A stretch of 25,079 bases of DNA from Clostridia bacterium. GTDB lineage: Bacteria; Bacillota; Clostridia; DUPQ01. The translations under genes and the position numbers were made by a program. Shown in pieces: positions 22,602-25,079 of this stretch; position 1 is the first letter of the stretch, and each line of letters begins with the position of its first letter. The notes beneath the pieces were generated by a model. That model was not told where the DNA came from, did not search any database, and saw only the letters and a list, made by a program, of their open reading frames with translations. The stretch is taken from the NCBI GenBank assembly GCA_030592085.1, contig JAUUZV010000006.1, forward strand, positions 1 through 25,079. Direction: 5' to 3'.

Positions 22602-24821
22602 TTATCCGCACTTAGAATATCCACAATAACGGCATGATACACATCCCCCTTCGTGTTCCATATCCTTACCACACTCAGGACAAACTCTTGTGAATTTGTC
22701 CACAACAACAGCCGCTTTAACTGTTGTTGATGGTTCTTTTTCTTCGTTTCCATTTGTCTCTATGTTCATTTTTCCAACCTTTTCAATCAGTCGGCCTATG
22801 GCATCTGGACAGGATAAAACCTTAAGTCCTTTTTGCCTAATAGTCGATGCACATCTTATTCCCTTAAGCTGTGAAACAATCTCTTTAGTTGATACACCAG
22901 AGCGTAGTGCAATAGACACTAATCTAGAAGTTGCTTCTGACTGTGATGGACAACCACCAGCTCGTCCTGTATTTGTAAATACTTCGCATATGTTTCCATC
23001 TTCATCTTTATTTACTGTTACATATAAGTTTCCACATCCAGTTTTAAATTTTTGTGTCAATCCAGTGGTTACATCAGGTCGTGGAGCTGCTACTCTTTCT
23101 AGAGTTTCCTTACCATTAACTTTACCGATATTTAAGACTTGATAATCTCTTGATCCATCACGGTATAAGGTAACACCCTTACACCCTAATGAATAAGCTT
23201 GTAAAAAAACATCTTTTACATCATCAATAGTAGCTTCTTTTTTTAGATTAACTGTTTTTGACACAGCATTATCTGTACTTTCTTGGAAAACTGCTTGCAT
23301 TTTAATATGCCACTCGGGTTCAATATCATGTGCTGTTACAAAAACTTGTTTAATCTCTTCATCTAAATCATTTATATGGGCAAGGGTACCTTCATTGGCA
23401 ATAGTTTTCATTAATTCATCAGAATATAATTGCTTTTCTTCCATTACTTTTTTAAATACTGAATTCACTTCAATTAACTCTTCATTATCCATAACATTTC
23501 TAATATATGAAATGGCAAAAACTGGCTCAATACCGCTTGATACTCCTGCAATAATACTCAGTGTTCCAGTTGGAGCAATCGTTGTTGTTGTAGCATTTCT
23601 AATTCTGATTTCTTGATCTTTAAAAACACTTTTATCATAATATGGAAATAAGCCTTTTACTTCAGCTAAATTTATAGAAGCTTTTTTTGATTCATTATTA
23701 ATAAATCTCATAACTTTTCTACCAAGTTCAACTGCATCTTGTGAGTTGTATGGAATACCCATGGCATATAAAGCATCAGCCCATCCCATGACACCTAACC
23801 CTATTTTTCTTGTAGCTTTGGTCATTTTATCAATTAATTTATGTGGATATTTATTAACATCAATTACATTGTCTAGAAAATGAATTGCTGTAACTACTGT
23901 TTTTTTCAGTTTATCATAATTAAAATCACTATTATCTTCTTTTAACATAGTAAATAAATTAATAGAACCTAAATTACAAGACTCATAAGGTAGTAGTGGT
24001 TGTTCTCCACATGGGTTTGTACTTTCAATTTCACCAGCACCTGGTACAGTATTTTCTTTATTAATACGATCTAAAAATACAATTCCAGGTTCTCCATTAT
24101 TCCAAGCATTACTAACAATCGTATTAAAAACCTTTTCGGCATTTAATCTTTTTATAACTTCTTTCGTGTGTGGATCAATGAGTTCATATTCTTCACCTTT
24201 TTCAACTGCTTGCATAAAAGCTTCAGTAACTCCTACACTAATATTAAAATTAGTTATTTCTAAATTGTCTTGTTTACAGGTAATAAATTGTAATATGTCT
24301 GGATGGTCAACTCGTAAAATACCCATGTTAGCCCCACGCCTTGTTCCACCTTGTTTTACAGCTTCAGTAGCAGCGTTATATACTTTCATAAAACTTATAG
24401 GTCCACTAGCAACTCCTCCTGTTGTTTTAACAGTAGCACCTGTTGATCTTATTTTTGAAAAACTAAAACCAGTTCCTCCACCACTTTTATGAATAAGTGC
24501 AGCATTTTTAATTGTTTCAAAAATTGATTCCATTGAATCTTCTATTGGTAACACAAAACAAGCTGATAATTGGCCAAGTGGTCTTCCCGCATTCATTAAA
24601 GTAGGTGAATTTGGTAAAAACTCCAGATTAGTCATTATTTGATAAAACTCTTCTTCAGAGGCTTTAATTTCATCTGATGACAGAACTCCCTCGTCTGCCA
24701 TTGCAATGGCGTGGGCGACACGCTTAAATAAACCTTCAGTATTTTCTATTACTTCACCGTGTTCATCTCTAGCTAAATAGCGTCGTTTAAGTACTTTTAT
24801 TGCATTTTCTTGTAATTTCAT
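22602..24821 (-). CDS. nrdJ: Adenosylcobalamin-dependent (class II) ribonucleotide reductase
   Basis: 739 residues from the ATG at 24821 (GGAGG 5 nt upstream). It reduces ribonucleotides to deoxyribonucleotides using coenzyme B12 as radical source, so it works with or without oxygen. Cys271 and Glu273 in NPCGEQPLLPYESCNLGSIN are the thiyl radical site. Cys88 (LSACF) and Cys282 are the redox pair; the 11-residue Cys spacing equals that of known class II enzymes. There is no N-terminal ATP-cone. The C-terminal tail carries a zinc-ribbon-like cysteine cluster (CPECGKDMEHEGGC, then CRYC) and a final KCG that should shuttle electrons. No cobalamin riboswitch is visible upstream. NrdR-type boxes are (24837-24884). 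Confidence 0.96.
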   Translation of the reverse strand: MKLQENAIKVLKRRYLARDEHGEVIENTEGLFKRVAHAIAMADEGVLSSDEIKASEEEFYQIMTNLEFLPNSPTLMNAGRPLGQLSACFVLPIEDSMESIFETIKNAALIHKSGGGTGFSFSKIRSTGATVKTTGGVASGPISFMKVYNAATEAVKQGGTRRGANMGILRVDHPDILQFITCKQDNLEITNFNISVGVTEAFMQAVEKGEEYELIDPHTKEVIKRLNAEKVFNTIVSNAWNNGEPGIVFLDRINKENTVPGAGEIESTNPCGEQPLLPYESCNLGSINLFTMLKEDNSDFNYDKLKKTVVTAIHFLDNVIDVNKYPHKLIDKMTKATRKIGLGVMGWADALYAMGIPYNSQDAVELGRKVMRFINNESKKASINLAEVKGLFPYYDKSVFKDQEIRIRNATTTTIAPTGTLSIIAGVSSGIEPVFAISYIRNVMDNEELIEVNSVFKKVMEEKQLYSDELMKTIANEGTLAHINDLDEEIKQVFVTAHDIEPEWHIKMQAVFQESTDNAVSKTVNLKKEATIDDVKDVFLQAYSLGCKGVTLYRDGSRDYQVLNIGKVNGKETLERVAAPRPDVTTGLTQKFKTGCGNLYVTVNKDEDGNICEVFTNTGRAGGCPSQSEATSRLVSIALRSGVSTKEIVSQLKGIRCASTIRQKGLKVLSCPDAIGRLIEKVGKMNIETNGNEEKEPSTTVKAAVVVDKFTRVCPECGKDMEHEGGCVSCRYCGYSKCG

Positions 24822-24836
24822 TGTTCCCTCCACGAA

Positions 24837-24884
24837 CCACTAGATTTAGTGGTTTGTTCTTTTCGTTAGTACTATATATTGTAG
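24837..24884. promoter_or_regulatory. Pair of NrdR-box-like operators upstream of nrdJ
   Basis: Box 1 at 24837-24852 has core CTAGATTTAG and box 2 at 24869-24884 has core CTATATATTG. Each matches 12 of 16 positions of the NrdR consensus as I remember it (acaCwAtATaTwGtgt), with the central C, w, A, AT, T, w and G kept in both. They are 32 bp apart start to start, about three helical turns, the spacing NrdR needs. Box 2 overlaps the -10 of the nrdJ promoter and box 1 lies just before its ribosome binding site. Box 1 is also an 8-bp hairpin with a 4-nt loop. Confidence 0.72.
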
Positions 24885-24906
24885 CACTATGAAATTACAT
24901 CGTCAA
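24878..24906 (-). promoter_or_regulatory. Sigma-A promoter of nrdJ
   Basis: The minus strand has TTGACG (24901-24906), a 17-bp spacer and TACAAT (24878-24883), one mismatch from consensus in each. The start site would be near 24871, giving a leader of about 50 nt. It lies entirely downstream of the group II intron end at about 24954. Confidence 0.78.
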
Positions 24907-24953
24907 TGAATAATAGATTAAATTTCTACCATTATTGGTATTTACTTGTAACA

Positions 24954-25031
24954 ATCGAGTAGGAGGTTATTCATTAATTGAATAACCGACCTCTCACACG
25001 ACCGTACGTACCGTTCGGTATACGGCGGTTC
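24954..25031 (-). ncRNA. Group II intron domains V and VI
   Basis: Domain V spans about 24998-25031 (34 nt, starting GAACCGCCGTATACC and ending in the paired GTACGTACGGT strand around a short loop). Domain VI follows: a 9-bp stem (GGTTATTCA and its complement) and an outer GAGAGG paired with CCTACTC, which leaves one unpaired A, the branch point, 7 nt from the 3' end. The third base pair of domain V is a C-C mismatch in this copy, where I would expect C-G. Confidence 0.72.
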
Positions 25032-25079
25032 AACTTCATACTAAATATAGACCTTTTCGTAATATTTCGCAATCGATAC
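24954..25079 (-). mobile_element. Group II intron, 3' end only (continues past window edge)
   Basis: The minus strand carries a domain V-like sequence followed by domain VI and the 3' splice site (a CTACTCGAT end at about 24954). The rest of the intron, including most of any intron-encoded reverse transcriptase, is to the right of the window. A frame of 12 codons ending at a TAG near 25041 could be the tail of that protein but is too short to judge. The element sits 48 bp upstream of the nrdJ -35. The locally higher GC of domain V contrasts with the surroundings. Confidence 0.8.

Noticed and set aside
24834..24953. Cobalamin riboswitch controlling the B12-dependent nrdJ
   Set aside because: The leader is only about 50 nt, and no B12-box-like conserved core is present. 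NrdR-like boxes explain the visible symmetry.
25041..25079. C-terminus of the intron-encoded reverse transcriptase (12 codons to a TAG)
   Set aside because: Too short to recognise. Two other frames are open over the same stretch, so it is mentioned only within the intron entry.
1..25079. CRISPR arrays, tRNA or rRNA genes, insertion sequence transposases
   Set aside because: None seen on reading both strands. No spaced direct repeats of CRISPR type and no transposase-like protein are present.

Overview
The window is AT-rich, with short intergenic gaps, strong AGGAGG-type ribosome binding sites and sigma-A promoters. Its content is a SigI/RsgI sigma/anti-sigma pair, lipoproteins with a cysteine lipobox, citramalate synthase, a B12-dependent ribonucleotide reductase, an AmmeMemoRadiSam set and a group II intron. 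Together these point to a low-GC anaerobic Firmicute, most likely a member of the Clostridia. The species cannot be fixed from sequence alone. Almost everything is on the minus strand; only two genes are on the plus strand.

Reading the minus strand from right to left. (1) 24954-25079 is the 3' end of a group II intron (domains V and VI with the branch-point A), cut by the window edge. (2) 22602-24821 is nrdJ, with a sigma-A promoter and two NrdR-like boxes 32 bp apart. A small unknown gene follows at 22144-22479 with its own promoter, inside which lies an inverted repeat. (3) 21407-22096 on the plus strand is a PrsW-type membrane protease. It is separated from the small gene by a bidirectional terminator. 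(4) 21239 down to about 14096 is a tight operon: Gfo/Idh/MocA oxidoreductase, URO-D/corrinoid-methyltransferase-like protein, a fused Memo-like plus AMMECR1 protein, the partner radical SAM enzyme, a GH116/DUF608 glycosidase and an esterase. A Nudix hydrolase, a decayed lipoprotein fused to a URO-D tail, a flavodoxin and a four-helix membrane protein follow in the same direction (14019-12046). (5) folD (11980-11141) has its own promoter. It converges with a 938-residue plus-strand lipoprotein with C-terminal MORN-like repeats (8328-11144), and the two share a 4-bp stop overlap. (6) 8120 down to 1825 is a branched-chain amino acid operon, ilvB-ilvN-ilvC-leuA-cimA. It starts from a near-perfect sigma-A promoter with a leader too short for a T-box. 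It runs without a gap into a small unknown gene, a lipoprotein, sigI and the start of rsgI (left edge).

How the genes fit together: IlvBN and IlvC make the precursors of valine and isoleucine. LeuA commits 2-ketoisovalerate to leucine. CimA makes citramalate from pyruvate and acetyl-CoA, the threonine-independent entry to 2-ketobutyrate. ilvD, leuBCD and the aminotransferase are not in the window. The least understood part is the AmmeMemoRadiSam operon. Its three hallmark domains have no settled biochemical role, and here they sit with a zinc-site methyltransferase-like protein and an NAD(P)-type oxidoreductase. The other notable points are the coupling of a SigI/RsgI module to amino acid synthesis, the chimeric pseudogene at 13104-13536, and the NrdR-box pair next to a group II intron insertion.
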